In this document: positions 10,630-22,150 of the stretch, piece by piece
Numbering within the stretch: the stretch's first letter is position 1
Layout of the letters: each line of letters begins with the position of its first letter
Assembly (NCBI GenBank): GCA_007570785.1
Contig: ML660203.1
Location: forward strand, 10,269,524 to 10,333,523
Direction: 5' to 3'
DNA length: 64,000 nucleotides
Source: Antilocapra americana
Lineage: Eukaryota > Chordata > Mammalia > Artiodactyla > Antilocapridae
Translations under genes and position numbers: made by a program
Notes under the pieces: model-generated
Told to the model about the DNA's origin: nothing
The model's input: only the letters and a program-made list of their open reading frames with translations
Databases searched by the model: none

Positions 10630-11149
10630 CTATAGTTGATTAAAAAACTGGAAAAATTCAAATGCCTAATTCTTATTTTTTATTTCTAAGCCTATAAACC
10701 TTTTTGTAAAAAACCACAGCCACCAAAGTAGCTCATCTGAATAATGTTTTATTTTCTAAAGCCTGGATGTAAAGAGACTTCTACTGTTGACAGTGAAAGA
10801 AAATAACATAAAAATTACTTTAAAACAGAAAAAAAATTACTTAAAGACAGAGCACTAACAACATGAAGCTGAAGAGCTGCAAAAAGGAGGCTAGTTATCT
10901 GATGTTCTTCCCAAATTCAGACAGACCTAAATGGAGAACCTCAAAGACGACCAGCATACCTGTGAAGGACCACCTGCTTCATGACTATGCTCATTTCCTT
11001 CTTAGTTATCTCTCCTTTCTCTGTCTTCAACTAGTGCCATCTGACACCAGAAACAAAGATATCCCAGAACACATAAATATCTCTAACAACTTGATGATAA
11101 CAAACAACCGAATTTTAAGAATGCACAAAAAGATTTGAAGGAACAATTC
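10630..11149. other. Unassigned intronic sequence
   Basis: AT-rich; a 91-codon open frame at 10863-11138 has no family resemblance and is treated as chance. Confidence 0.35.
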
Positions 11150-11620
11150 TCAAAGAAGATATATAAATGGCTGGTGAGGACATAAAAAGGTGTAAGACAT
11201 ACTAACCATCAAAGAAACGTAAATTGTAACACATCAACGAAAAGGAACATACTACCATTTAACAACATGGACGGATACCAGAAGCATTAGGCTAAGTGAA
11301 AGATGCCAGACACACAACAAAACTATATACTGTAGTATCCTATTTATATGAAACTTGAGACAAGACAGAATTAGTGACAAAAAACAGACCAGTGCCTGGT
11401 ACTGATGGGAAGAAGCTGACCACAAAGGGGCACATTAGGAGGCATGATAAATCTTTTCATGGTGATGGAAATATTCCATATCTTGATTGTAATGATGTTA
11501 AAATAACTACATACGATAGCTAAAACTCAAATTTTTTACATTAAATGGGTGTATTTTATTATATATAAATTATCTCACAATAAAGTTAAGAAAATTAGCA
11601 AACCAAATCCAGTGACATAT
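11150..11620 (+). mobile_element. Old L1 3' end
   Basis: Blocks such as 'aacaacatggacggatacc', 'gaagcattaggctaagtgaaagatgcc', 'gatggaaatattccatatcttgattg' and 'taaaactcaaattttttacattaaatggg' are the pattern of old mammalian L1 ORF2 end and 3' UTR (L1M class). Confidence 0.7.
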
Positions 11621-11730
11621 TTTTTTAAAATTACAATCAAGCTGAGTTTATCTAAGAATGCAAGGATAATCTAATATTAGAAAGTCTAATAATTCACCAC
11701 ATTAACAGATTTTTGAAGAACACCTTAGGA

Positions 11731-12157
11731 AGAATGAAAAAATGCAATCTGCAGTAACAAGGATAGACCTAGAGATTGTCACAGCACTGAAGTCAAAGAC
11801 AAATATCATGATATCACTTGTATGCGGACTCTAAAAAATGACACAAGTGATCTTATTTACAAAATAGAAATAGTCACTGATGCAGAAAACAAACTTATGG
11901 TATCCAAGGGGGAATGGGATAAATTGGGATATTGGAATTGACATATACACACTACTAAACATAAAACAGATGACTAATAAGAACCTACAGTATAGCACAG
12001 TAAACTCTACTCAATACCACGTAATAACCTAGATGGGAAAAGAAAGAGTGGATGTATAAATTTAACTGATTCACTCTGCTGTATAGCAGAAACTAACACA
12101 ACTGTGGTACATCAACTATACTCCAATAAAACTTAATTTTAAAAAATCCCCTAAACC
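11731..12157 (+). mobile_element. Younger L1 3' UTR inserted in old L1
   Basis: 427-bp 5'-truncated L1 end ('cactgatgcagaaaacaaactt', 'gcagaaactaacacaactgtggtac', 'actatactccaataaaactta'). It is flanked by a 10-bp target-site duplication, caccttagga at 11721-11730 and caccttaaga at 12158-12167 (one mismatch). Confidence 0.82.
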
Positions 12158-12396
12158 CACCTTAAGATCACTCTATAATTACAGAAAAGCACTCAATAAA
12201 ACCCAATTCCATTTATAAATATGAATAAAACTAGAAATAGAAGGTCAATTCCTTAACTTGATAAAGGGTCTCCTCTAAAAACCCATATACTTATTGGTGA
12301 AATATAAGCATCGTCTTTCAACTCTGAAAGAAAAAGATGTTTTTTATCATTATCGATGCTTCTTTTCAATATTTACTCAAGAGTTAAGCCATAGTA

Positions 12397-12628
12397 GGAA
12401 TTCCTGGTGGCTCAGCAGTGAAGAATCCACTTGCAATGCAGGAGGTCATCTGCCATGCAGGAGAAGTGGGTTCGATTCCTGGGTCAGGAAGATCCCTTGG
12501 AAAAGGAAATGGTAATCCCCTCTAGTATTCTTGTCTGGGAAATCCCATGGGTAGAGGAGCCTGACAGCCTACAGTCCATGGGGTTGCAAGAGTCATACAT
12601 GACTTAGTGACTAAAACACCACCACCAC
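12397..12628 (+). mobile_element. Bov-tA SINE
   Basis: tRNA-derived head 'ttcctggtggctcagcagtgaagaatcc' with the B-box-like 'gggttcgattcctgg', then the BovA body 'ggaaaaggaaatggtaa' through 'catgacttagtgacta' and an 'aaaacaccaccaccaca' tail. The region 12430-12460 carries a short extra copy of the 'gcaggaggtcatctgccatgcagg' unit. Inserted in old L1 ORF2. Confidence 0.92.
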
Positions 12629-12828
12629 AAGTCATGGCAGCAGGACTGTTAGCCAACTGTAATGGCTATAAGGATTTGAAAGAAAGAAATAAAACGATCC
12701 TTTCGCACATACAAGGTAACTTTCTATGTCAACTCAAGAGACTCTACCACCCAGTATTAGAAGAAAAACATGCAGGTTTAGCAAGGATGCTAGATAAAAC
12801 CTAGTAATTAAAAATTAATTGCATTCCT

Positions 12829-13147
12829 GGGCTTCCCTGGTGGCTCAGTGGTAAAGAATCTGCCTGCCAATGCAAGAGACACAGGTTTGATCCCTGGTCC
12901 AGGAAGATCCCACGTGCAACAGAGCAACCAATTCTGTATGCCACAACTGTTGAGCCTCTGGAGCCTGGGAATAGCAACTACTGGGCCCACATGCTGCAAC
13001 TACCAAACGCCAGTGTGCCCTAGAAGCTATAGTCTGCAACAAGGGAAGCCTTTGTACTGTAACTAAGAGTAGCCCCTGTTCACTCCAACTAGAGAAAACT
13101 CTGTGCAGCAAAGATGACCCAGAATAACCAAAAAGAATAGCTTTAAA
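12829..13147 (+). mobile_element. CHR-type tRNA-derived SINE, long form
   Basis: Head 'gggcttccctggtggctcagtggtaaagaatc' and 'caggtttgatccctggtccaggaagatccca' followed by the longer CHR body ('gagcctctggagcc', 'gtaactaagagtagcccc', 'actagagaaa'). Flanked by a 12-bp duplication, aattgcattcct (12817-12828) and aattacattcct (13148-13159), one mismatch. Inserted in old L1 ORF2. Confidence 0.88.
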
Positions 13148-13450
13148 AATTACATTCCTATATACTAGCAAATAAACAGTAATTTCAAAAAGATACGAAT
13201 ACATAAGAAAAATTATAAACCACCTAGAAATAAACATAACTCAAGATACAGAAAATCTTTATAAAGAATATAAATAGACTGAAAGACATGAAAGGAGACA
13301 AATAATTGGAAAGATCTGTCATGCTTATGGATGGAAAACTATCACTAATATCTTCTCTTCATTTTAATGAATAAATTTGACATAAATCTTATTACATGCC
13401 AGCAAGACTTTTGGTGTAACTTGATGGGCAATTACTAAAATTTACAAAAT

Positions 13451-13935
13451 TTACATACATAAAGTCCAACAACAGAGAATAGACAATTGTGGCTTATTCA
13501 TAAAAAACAGTGAAGACTATTAAAATAAGAGAACTAATTAAAGCTCTGTGTATTGAAAAGCTAAATCCCCAAACAGTGTAATAATATTTGCTAAAGAGTA
13601 TGTTGTACGAAAAATAGAGACAGTATGATACTTTAATAAAAACCATTTAAAATTTATGTGTGATAAGGGATTGATTTACATTTACATATGTATATGTAGT
13701 AAAGTACTTTTTAAGCAAGAGAATAATAAAAATCAAATTCAAGATAATGACTACTGCAAAGGGAGGAAAGGAATGGAATCAGGTACAGTCACAAACTGTA
13801 GTTCTAACATTCACTTCTTTAAAAGATCTGAAGCAAACTGTAAGACAAAATATTAAAATCTGACAAACAGTGGGTACATGGGTGTTTGTTATACTGTGTC
13901 TTTTTCCTACTTTGTAGCTTGAAATATGTCCTAAG
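13451..13935 (+). mobile_element. Old L1 3' remnant, diverged
   Basis: The pattern 'gtggcttattcataaaaaacagtgaagactattaaaa', 'ctaaagagtatgttgtacg' and 'taaaaaccatttaaaatttatgtg' resembles L1M 3' regions. No readable frame. Confidence 0.5.
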
Positions 13936-14124
13936 AAAAGAAAGATCACTAGCTACAGCTGGGGAAATGGTGAGATCATGATACAGGAAGAGACTAACTT
14001 ACAAGGTTATTATAGTGGGAGATGACTGTGGTCTTGGATAGGAGTAGCAGTAGGAATGGAAAAATGGGGAGCGATTTCAAAAATATTTAGAATTACAATA
14101 AATTTACAATAAATCTCATAAATG
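13936..14124. other. Short unassigned spacer
   Basis: No recognisable element between two L1 3' ends. Confidence 0.3.
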
Positions 14125-14495
14125 AGATTTGTTGATTGCTTAGACAAATATCATATGATAGCACTTATATGTGGAATCTAAAATATGATACAAATGAACT
14201 TCTTTATGAAACAGAAACAGACTCACAGACATAGAGAACAGACTTGTGGTGGCTAAGAGGGAGGAAATATGGGGGAGGGATGGATTGGGAGTTTGGCAAA
14301 CTATTGCACAAAGAATGGATAAACAACAAGGTCCTACTGTATAGCACAGGGAACTATACTCAATATCCTGTAACAAGCCATAATGGAAAAGAATATGAAA
14401 AAATCTGTATGTGCAAAACCGTATCATTCTGCTATATACCAGAAACTAACACAACACTATAATCACCTATACTTCAATGAAAAATAAATTTAAAA
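14125..14495 (+). mobile_element. L1 3' UTR fragment
   Basis: Contains 'tgatagcacttatatgtggaatct', 'gaaacagaaacagactcacagacatagag', 'aggtcctactgtatagcacagggaact' and 'aacacaacactataatcacc', typical of ruminant L1 3' ends, with a short A-rich tail near 14480-14495. Confidence 0.85.
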
Positions 14496-14873
14496 ATGGG
14501 ATAGTGACTATTTATACACTAAATACTTGTTCACTCACATCCTCTTCTTCAAGTTACTAATCAGTTTCTTTGTATTAGTCATAAAGTCAAAGATTCATAG
14601 CCTGTTTACAAGCTCCTCACTCTCACCATTTCCCACGTTCTGCAATTTGTCCATACTGTTTCACAGAACATTCTACTTTGCATTTCTCTGGTGATATTTT
14701 CAGCTCCCTGTTCTGGACAGCCAGGATCAGTCACCCATCTCCATTTTCTGTTTACCAAAGCCTTTTTAGGGCAAATCCATTCTGAGGGAAAATATGAATA
14801 AGACAACAAAGGAGGGCAGGAAAAAGGAACGGTAAGAAAGGTGGTATTTCCCTACACTGGAATATTAAAAAGT
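14496..14873. other. Unassigned intronic sequence
   Basis: No element recognised. Confidence 0.3.
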
Positions 14874-14925
14874 GAATGCGTGCGTGTTAAGCCACTTCAG
14901 TTGTGAATGGCTCTGTGCGACCCTA
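14874..14925 (-). repeat. Very short BovA SINE fragment
   Basis: The ~50 bp 'gtgttaagccacttcagttgtg..tggctctgtgcgaccct' is the reversed 3' end of a BovA-type SINE. It sits between 'aaaaagtg' (left) and 'aaaaaagtg' (right), so it may be a complete, strongly 5'-truncated insertion. Confidence 0.65.
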
Positions 14926-14974
14926 AAAAAAGTGTATAGCTGATTTTTATGGAACTGTTCTTTGTGGCATGTTA

Positions 14975-15335
14975 GTTTGGCTGTCATAATAAAGTATCAC
15001 AGACTGGGTAGCTTTAACAACAGAGATTTTTCTTTTCTCACTATTCAGGAAGCCAGAAGTTTGAGGTTCTGTCAGGGCTGTTTTTTTCTGAAGCCTCCCT
15101 CCTTTGTATCTTTCTTCTCATGTGTCTTCACATGGTCTTTCTGAAGACATCTGTGTTTCCGAATTCCCTTCTCACAAGGAGAGCAGTCATACTGGATTAG
15201 GGCCAACCTTAATAGTCTCATTTTAACTCAATTACCTCCTTAAAAGACCTCACCTCCAAATTCAGTCACATTCTGAAGTATTCCGGGGCTGGACTCCAAC
15301 AAATACATTTTTCCAGTTCAGCCCTTTAATAGTGG
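14975..15335 (-). repeat. MaLR-like solitary LTR, reversed
   Basis: Reads as the reverse complement of the LTR type at 368-763: 'cacagactgggtagctttaacaacag', 'gtcatactggattagggcc', 'acctccaaattcagtcacattctgaa'. No internal region adjoins it. In the same orientation as the host gene. Confidence 0.6.
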
Positions 15336-15439
15336 AGGAGGTTAAGCAACTTTTCCTGAACCGAATTTTAGTGTTCTCTCCTTCATTCATTTGAACATAG
15401 GTGAATATCTATCCACAAAGTATCCTACGGCTGAGGACA
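15336..15439. other. Short unassigned spacer
   Basis: No element recognised between the LTR and the L2-like piece. Confidence 0.3.
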
Positions 15440-15640
15440 GAGCTCAAGGAACAATTTTGAGATATTTAGCCTGTGCAACTGGAAGAATGGAGTTGCTATT
15501 TTCTGAGAAGGGGGAAAATGTGAAAAGAAGATGGGGTGGGAGGTATAATTTGAGATCATAACTAACTTAGACATGCCTAGTAGATATTCAAATAGGGATG
15601 ATAGATAGGCAGGTGGATATAAAAGCCTGAAGATGAGGTG
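15440..15640 (-). repeat. L2 LINE fragment
   Basis: Contains 'caactggaagaatggagttgctattttctgag' and 'gacatgcctagtagatattcaaatagg', the same old family as the pieces at 35062 and 60660. Assignment to L2 is by recollection. Confidence 0.55.
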
Positions 15641-15689
15641 GGCTCGTGATTAAATGTTGTCAATTGATAATACACAAATGCTATTTAAA

Positions 15690-16746
15690 GCTTGAAACTT
15701 AAAAACTCTTGCATAGCAAAGGAAAACTTAAACAAACTGAAAAGACAACCAAAGAATGGGAGAAAATATTTGCTAACAATGCAACTGATAAGGGATCAAT
15801 TTAAAAAATATACAGACAGTTCATACAATCTGACAACAAAAGAACAACCTAATTGAAAAATGGGCAGAAGACCTATAGAGACATTTCTCCAAAGAAGAAA
15901 TACAGATGGCCAATAGGCACGTGAAAAGATGCCCAACTAATTATTAGAGAGATGCAAGTCACAACTACAATGAGGCACCACCTCACATCAGTCAGAGAGC
16001 CCTCATTAAAAAGTCTACAAGTAACAAATGCTGGAGAGGGTGTAGAGAAAAGGGAATCCTACATTGTTAGTGGGAATGTAAGTTCAAATGAAAGCTGCTG
16101 TGGAAAAATAGTATGGAGCTTCCTCAGAAAACTAAAAGCAGAATTATCATATGATACAGCAATCTCATTCCTGGGCATACACCCAAACGAAACTATAATT
16201 CAAAAAGACACACGCACCTCTATGTTCACTGAAGCACTGTTCACAATAGCCAAGACAAGGAAACAACCTAAATGTTCACTGATAGATGAATGGATAAAGA
16301 AGATGTGGTATATATACACAATGGAATACTACTCTGCCATAAAAAAGAACAAATAATGCCATTTGCAGCAACATGGACGCAACTAGAGACTATCATACTA
16401 AGGTAAGTCAGAAAGAGAAAGACAAGTACCATACAATATCACTTAAATGTGGAATCTAAGAAACAGAAATGGGGACATAAAGAATAAACTGGTGGTTGCC
16501 AAGAGGGTGGGGTGTGGGAGAGGTTTGGATTGGGAGTTTGGGATTAGCAGATGCAAACTGGTATAGAATAGATAAACAATCAGGTCCTACTCTATAGCAC
16601 AGGGAACTATAGTCAATATACTGTGATAAACCATAATGGGAAAGAATACTGAAAAGAATGTATATATCAACATGCCACTTGGCTGTACAGCAGTAAATTA
16701 ATCCATTATAATTCAAATATACTTAAATAAAAAATAAATTAAAAAA
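15690..16746 (+). mobile_element. L1 ORF2 end plus 3' UTR
   Basis: 5'-truncated L1 covering the end of ORF2 and the whole 3' UTR. A 134-codon open frame (15952-16356) retains the L1 C-terminal signature [14 protein letters not shown]. The 3' UTR follows ('ggtggttgccaagaggg', 'gcacagggaactatagtcaatata') and an A-rich tail ends at about 16746. The RT catalytic region is missing. Confidence 0.9.
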
Positions 16747-17139
16747 AGAAAATATCTTTCAAAACCAAGTATTTTAAAACTTCGCCTTTTGTGAAACCAT
16801 CAACAAACAAGAGAAAATTACAAAGAAGCCTAGAATACATATATTATTTGTAGCAAAGGATACAAAGGCATTTAAGAGACTACACAAATCTCATTCCAAA
16901 AACTGGAACAAGTCAAGCACAATGGTTAGTGCTTTAGGCCAGATCAAACAGTTAATAATATATAATCTTCCTTCCTCTCCCAAATTAAGACTCTTAAGTT
17001 GAATCAGAATATATATGGAAGACAAAAAGGCTAGTTTGCAGCAAAGGTAAGAAGAAAAGGACAGTCTGACAAACGGACCAAATTCCAAACCAGCTGGAGA
17101 TTTAAGTCCTTGTAGAGTCAAAAGCAGGCTATTGTAGCA
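16747..17139. other. Unassigned intronic sequence
   Basis: No element recognised. Confidence 0.3.
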
Positions 17140-17272
17140 GAAAGAAGACTAGGCATGAAACTAGAAGAGGTGACTTTGAATCCTAATTGTTCTGCCAATT
17201 TATCAGCTGTGGGACCTTGTACAATCCACTCCACAGTCCAGTTTTCCTCATCTGTGACATGGGAAGGAGGTG
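17140..17272 (+). repeat. MIR SINE
   Basis: 'gaatcctaattgttctgccaatttatcagctgtgggaccttg' then 'cagttttcctcatctgtgacatggg' match the central MIR pattern. Confidence 0.7.
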
Positions 17273-17372
17273 TTGAAAAGCCAAAGAAGTAACAACTAAG
17301 AAAGTGCTCTGTTACATGACTCATCTATAAGATACCATTAGACAGCTATCCATCAGGAATGTATTAACAATC

Positions 17373-17600
17373 ATGACTGGATTCCCTGCTGGCTCAGAGG
17401 GTAAAGCGGCTATCTGCAGTGCGGGAGCCCTGGGTTCGATCCCTAGGTTGGGAAGATCCCCTAGAGAAGGAAATGGCAACCTACTCCAGTACTCTTCCCT
17501 AGAAAATTCCACGGATGGAGAAGCCTGGTGGGCTACAGCACATGGGCTCACATAGAGTCGGACACGACTGAGTGACTTCACTTTCATTTTCACACCACTA
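17373..17600 (+). mobile_element. Bov-tA SINE
   Basis: Full head ('ggattccctgctggctcagagggtaaag', 'gggttcgatccctaggttggg') and BovA body ending 'gtcggacacgactgagtgacttca'. Confidence 0.93.
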
Positions 17601-17967
17601 CATGTTGAAAGTAACTGAAGGGTCTCTTCCAATGCTAATGATTTAAAAAATTTAAGGATATGTTGTAATTGCCTGTCAACATCAAAACTGTGTTGATAAC
17701 CTTAATGCAAGTTAAAAGTAGCAGCAACACAGCTGACTTGATAATGTAAATAGGGAAAAGTGAAATATGGATTGTTGCTTCTCAGCTTCAACAAATGTTT
17801 ATTTGGAATAATAAAGTTATCTATTCCAACGGCACACCATCTGTTTCAAGTCTCCTACCAAGTTATTATTTCACATGAACAGAATGACTTAAAATTACAT
17901 TTGATCTGCATCGAGCCTTGAGGTGAATTTTACCCCTACTATATACAATCTAAACCTCAACCTCTCA
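17601..17967. other. Unassigned intronic sequence
   Basis: No element recognised. Confidence 0.3.
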
Positions 17968-18435
17968 AGTTGGAATCAAGATTGCTTGGGAGAAATTTTA
18001 ATAACCTCAGATATGCAGATGACACTACCCTAACAGAAGAAAGCAAAGAGGAACTGAAGAGCATCTTGATGAAGGTGAAAGTGGACAGTGAAAAGGCGGG
18101 CTTAAAACTCAATATTCAAAAAACTAAGATCATGGCATCCAGTCCCATCACTTCATGGCAAACAGATGGGGAAAAAATGGAAAAAGTGACAGACTTTACT
18201 TTCCTAGGCTCCAAAATCACTATGGACAGTGACTGCAGCCATGAAATTAAAAGACACTTTCTTCCTGGAAGAAAAGCTATGACAAATCTAGACAGCATAT
18301 TAAAAAGCAGAGACATCACTTTGCCAACAAAGGTCCATCTAATCAAAGCTCTGGTTTTTCCAGGAATCATGAACAGATATGAGTTGGACCATAAAGAGAG
18401 CTGAGTGCTGAGGAATTGATGCTTTCAAATTGGCT
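17968..18435 (+). mobile_element. BovB internal fragment with intact YADD frame
   Basis: Truncated at both ends. An open frame of 144 codons (17970-18404) spans the second half of the RT domain with LRYADDTT and the following KLNIQKTKIMAS block, ending at a TGA just after the conserved Tyr-rich segment. The true BovB 3' end is missing, which is unusual for target-primed insertions and suggests a later deletion. Motif A is absent, so no activity is expected. Confidence 0.9.
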
Positions 18436-18574
18436 AAGTTAAAGATCTCTGTTGGTAAATGTCGCATTGCACTTCCAAGTACGTGGGTTATGTTCAAATA
18501 TGTTCTGATATTGATTTCTAACATAATCCCACAGTGATATGAGAACAGATGCCGAATGATTTTAATACCTTTAG

Positions 18575-18900
18575 ACCATGAAATTTTTGCACCTTGTTGT
18601 ACGTCTCTGGGTATGTTCTAGTGTCTCTGAGTTTATAGTCTATGAGAACTTGAATAGAACCTGTATTCTACTGTTGCATGAAAACTGTATAAATCTTAAT
18701 TATGCTAAATTGGTTCATAGTGCTCTTCAGGTCTACTATGTCCTTCTACTTCTCTGTATACTCATTCTATTAATTTTTGAGAGTTTGATATTGAAGCTCC
18801 AACTAAAAATCTTAACTTATCTACTTAAAAAAATAATTGTAATATATAGTGGAACTACATGTAACATTGTTCTGTACTTTCCAAGTCTCCTGTAAATGTG
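18575..18900 (-). mobile_element. Old L1 ORF2 fragment
   Basis: The order 'gtctctgggtatgttctagtg', 'ggttcatagtgctcttcaggtctactatgtcc' and 'gagagtttgatattgaagctccaac' matches reversed L1 ORF2. Diverged. Confidence 0.6.
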
Positions 18901-19069
18901 TTACCATACTCTCATAATTTAAAAAAGAAAAAATGAAAATAAAAAAAATTTAATTTTTTCCAATGAAGTTACTAGAACATGTTACACTCTGTGCCCCCTA
19001 TTATAAGCCTACATGGCGTGCATTTCAACCGGACAGCTCTGATGTAGAAATATGACACAGCAAAAAAAA

Positions 19070-19255
19070 AAAAACCCATGGCCTTTGGATTCAGACAGAT
19101 TCGTATTCAAACTGGGTTCTGCTACTTTTCTAACTCTTTAATAGTAGGAATAGTTCTTCCTGAAAAGTCTCAGTTTCCTTGTTTATAAAATGCTGTCAAT
19201 ACTGCTCAGCTGCTGGGGCTGCTGTTGACAAGCGAATGAAATAAAAATAGAAAAA
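19070..19255 (+). repeat. MIR SINE
   Basis: 'ggattcagacagattcgtattcaaactgggttctgctac' and 'ctcagtttccttgtttataaaatgctgtcaata' follow the MIR pattern. Confidence 0.7.
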
Positions 19256-19360
19256 TCTAGCCCAAACCGCATGCCACAAAAAGAAACTCAATTAGAGAGA
19301 AATCTGGACAATAATGACCTAGCACTGTTTGGGCTGATCAATTAAGGGCAGGATAGTTTT

Positions 19361-19444
19361 GGGAATTCCCTGGTTCGATTCCTGGTTGGAGAACTATAAT
19401 TCCAGCCCTCATGCCACACAGCATGGCCAAAAAAAAAAAAAAAA
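19361..19444 (+). mobile_element. Short CHR-type SINE
   Basis: 'gggaattccctggttcgattcctggttgg' plus 'ccacacagcatggcc' and a 16-A tail; the middle of the head is deleted. Flanked by ggatagtttt at 19351-19360 and again at 19452-19461, a 10-bp target-site duplication. Confidence 0.85.
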
Positions 19445-19461
19445 GCAGGGGGGATAGTTTT

Positions 19462-20549
19462 GATTTATTGTTCCTTTTTAGTTCCTTTAAGCTCAAAATA
19501 AACAGAATTTATATTAACTGATCATTTTATGGGCCTAAATCTTAAAAAAATGTAATAAGAGATATATGTAAACAAGATGCTTCATTACAACACATCTGGC
19601 AGGAACAGAGTCAAGACTAATAGCCCCACAGTGGATAAAGACTAAAGGGGGTATTTCCTCAGTCTCCTCGTGATCTTTGTGTCTGCGCATTTGACTTCTA
19701 ACCCTGAAGTTCTATATCAGATTTATTCCTTTGTGCGTTTCCCACAGCCCCAAACTGTCCTCTGTCTTCACCATCATTAAGTTTCAGCTCTAATTAAAGC
19801 CATACATTATGCATTTACACCCTTTAAGTTTCTATCAACAACAAACTTGCTTTTTGTTTCTATTAGAAACAGGTCTTCAGTTTAATCGAACACTTTTTTT
19901 AATGTGGGGAAGGGATCTATTTATAGAAAGTTTTTTTTCTCCTTGAAGGCCTTAATGTCAAACCATCCTTGCATGATGGAATCACTTTGCCTGATTAGGG
20001 TGTACTGTTATGACTCTCAAATACAGTGTTGTTCTTTATAATAAACCGAGGAATAAAGAAAAAGATCATGCAGTATAAGCCTTTCAAACAGGCCAGAAAA
20101 AATGAACAATAAAGAAATATGAGCTGAATGACAATGTAGTTTTTAAAAAATATGTATATACCTGTCTATTCACACCTAGATTTCTACTGAAATTACAGAC
20201 AACACTTCCTTTCAATGGGAAAAAATGGTTCACTCTAAATTCTTAACCTCATCACTATAAAAATCTCTAATGTAATTTAACCTACTCATGAAACAATGTT
20301 TGGAACAAATGGTCCAGATGTGAGCATCTGCCTCTCATTTGCCTTGGGATACAAATGTTAAGATTAATGGCTTTAAATGTCAAAACAGCCCAGACATAAC
20401 AAGTTAAAATGAAATACATGTAAAACAATTCAACTTTAGGTCTTGGAAACATCTAAGATGTTTTCCATACAAGTTCCACTTAAGAGAATGTAATTAAAAC
20501 TAATTCCAGTCAAAAAAGGCAAAGAGTATTATCACAGTTTAGTAGTGAA
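19462..20549. other. Unassigned sequence, partly conserved-looking
   Basis: No repeat recognised over about 1.1 kb. 19730-19900 has several homeobox- and octamer-like words (ctaattaaag, attatgcatt) in otherwise unique sequence, which is suggestive but not evidence of function. Confidence 0.3.
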
Positions 20550-20559
20550 GTTAAGACTT

Positions 20560-20858
20560 GCTGCTGCTGCTAAGTCACTTCAGTCATGTCCGACTCTGTG
20601 CGACCCCATAGACGGCAGCCCACCAGGCTCTGCCATCCCTGGGATTCTCCAGGCAAGAACACTGGAGTGGGTTGCCATTTCCTTCTCCAATGCATGAAAG
20701 TGAAAAGTGAAAGTGAAGTCGCTCAGTTCTGTCCGACTCTTTGCGACCCCATGGACTGCAGCCTACCAGGCTCCTCCGTCCATGGGATTTTCCAGGCAAG
20801 AGGACTGGAGTGGGGTGCCATTGCCTTCTCTGGTGGGTTGCCACTGCTTTCTCTAGAC
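20560..20858 (-). mobile_element. Bov-A2 SINE (two BovA units)
   Basis: Two tandem reversed BovA monomers (about 20575-20690 and 20715-20835) with 'gtccgactctgtgcgacccca' and 'gtccgactctttgcgacccca' and a linker 'tgaaagtgaaaagtgaaagtgaag'. A (TGC)4 tail begins at 20560. Flanked by gttaagactt (20550-20559) and gtttagactt (20859-20868), one mismatch. Confidence 0.93.
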
Positions 20859-20868
20859 GTTTAGACTT

Positions 20869-21849
20869 AAGTATGAGACTATCCCATATACTTTTAGGAA
20901 GCTAACAATCAAGTACACAGCTTCCAAACTGAGATAATCCTAAATTTCTGTGCTCTAATTATGAATATTCTAAGGGAAAAAAATTTTTCAAGAGTCAAAA
21001 TACATACCATTGTGGGGACAGGACAGGACTCTGTGGGGACTTTTTCCTGACTCAGAGCATCTTTTTTATTTCTCCTTTTCTATATCAGTCCCTATGGCAA
21101 AGTACTTTTGATTTTGGAAACTCTTGACTATGAAGGATCTTAAGATTTTTATCAATTTTGAATCCATGCCCAGTGCAAGGATCTGCTGTAAGATATGAAT
21201 GTCTTTCATGAGTCCAGTGTCTCCTTAAAACCTTCAGAGAAGATATGATGAACATTTTTCATTGTTTTGGGCAAAGAACGAATACCAATAGGAACCTGTT
21301 TACTCTAAAATATGGATAAAAATAATAATAATTAATTGCAGTGCTGATAGGATTAACATGAGCATAATATACCTGCAGTCTGTCTGCACATGGTAAAGTA
21401 AGATACTCATTAATATCTACCTTTAGAAGGAAATGGGGCAAATAGTCAAATAGAGTCTTACATGCAACAAAGGACAAAAGAATTAAATCTATATTTCATA
21501 ATTAACCATGAAGAGTAATCATGCCTTTCTTCTATTGTTAAGCTTTTCTTCTACAGTTAACTTTCAATTTGCCATGGGCAAGGTTTTAATATCATTTTCC
21601 ACATTTCCTCATTCAGTCAGTCCTCCATCACTCTGCCAAAGTATAATAAAATGGATAGTGAATTCTGGGAGAAAATACTGATGTATTTCCAGCTCGAACT
21701 GTAAGGCTTTCTGGACTATCTATATGCTTGTTATCTTCCATTAGTTCCAGTATCTGATTAGTAATGTACTAGAAAGAGAAAACACAGAAATAAACATATT
21801 TTCAAGTACCACTTTAGCTACCGGGGTTAAAAAAATGATTTCTTTGCCA
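20869..21849. other. Unassigned intronic sequence
   Basis: AT-rich; no exon or repeat family recognised. Confidence 0.3.
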
Positions 21850-22150
21850 GAAAAATGTTCATACCATTTGACTGTGTGACCTCACTCCTGGGAATTTGTT
21901 GTTATGAAAATAACTCAAGGGATAAAACAATCTATGCCACAGAGGAATGGTTAATTAAATGTTGGAATTGCATGTCAATATGAATTATGAAGGCATCACC
22001 AATTATAATTATAAAGCTCATTCAACACTTGGAACATGGGTACAAAACAAAACTATGGAGGGGGAAGCCTCCTATAAAGTTATATATGCGGTATGATTAC
22101 AATTATTTATTTTAAAAATGGATACACATGGACACAGAGTATGTAAGGGA
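21850..22150 (+). mobile_element. Old L1 3' region
   Basis: 'ctcactcctgggaatttgt' followed by 'aacaatctatgccacagagg' and 'ggatacacatggacacagagtatgtaaggg' resembles L1M ORF2 end and 3' UTR. Confidence 0.55.

Larger units (their letters stand above)
11622..13450 (+). mobile_element. Old L1 ORF2 remnant, split by three insertions
   Basis: Pieces at 11622-11730, 12158-12396, 12629-12828 and 13148-13450 are in order for the L1 ORF2 reverse-transcriptase region: 'gaatgcaaggataatctaat', 'aaaagcactcaataaaac', 'ggatgctagataaaac', 'ttacattcctatatactagcaa', 'ctagaaataaacataactcaa', 'gaaagatctgtcatgcttatgg'. Interruptions are an L1 3' end, a Bov-tA and a CHR-type SINE. The coding frame is destroyed. Confidence 0.7.

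Noticed and set aside
10863..11138. 91-codon frame as a gene
   Set aside because: No family resemblance; neighbouring sequence is old L1 and AT-rich intron.
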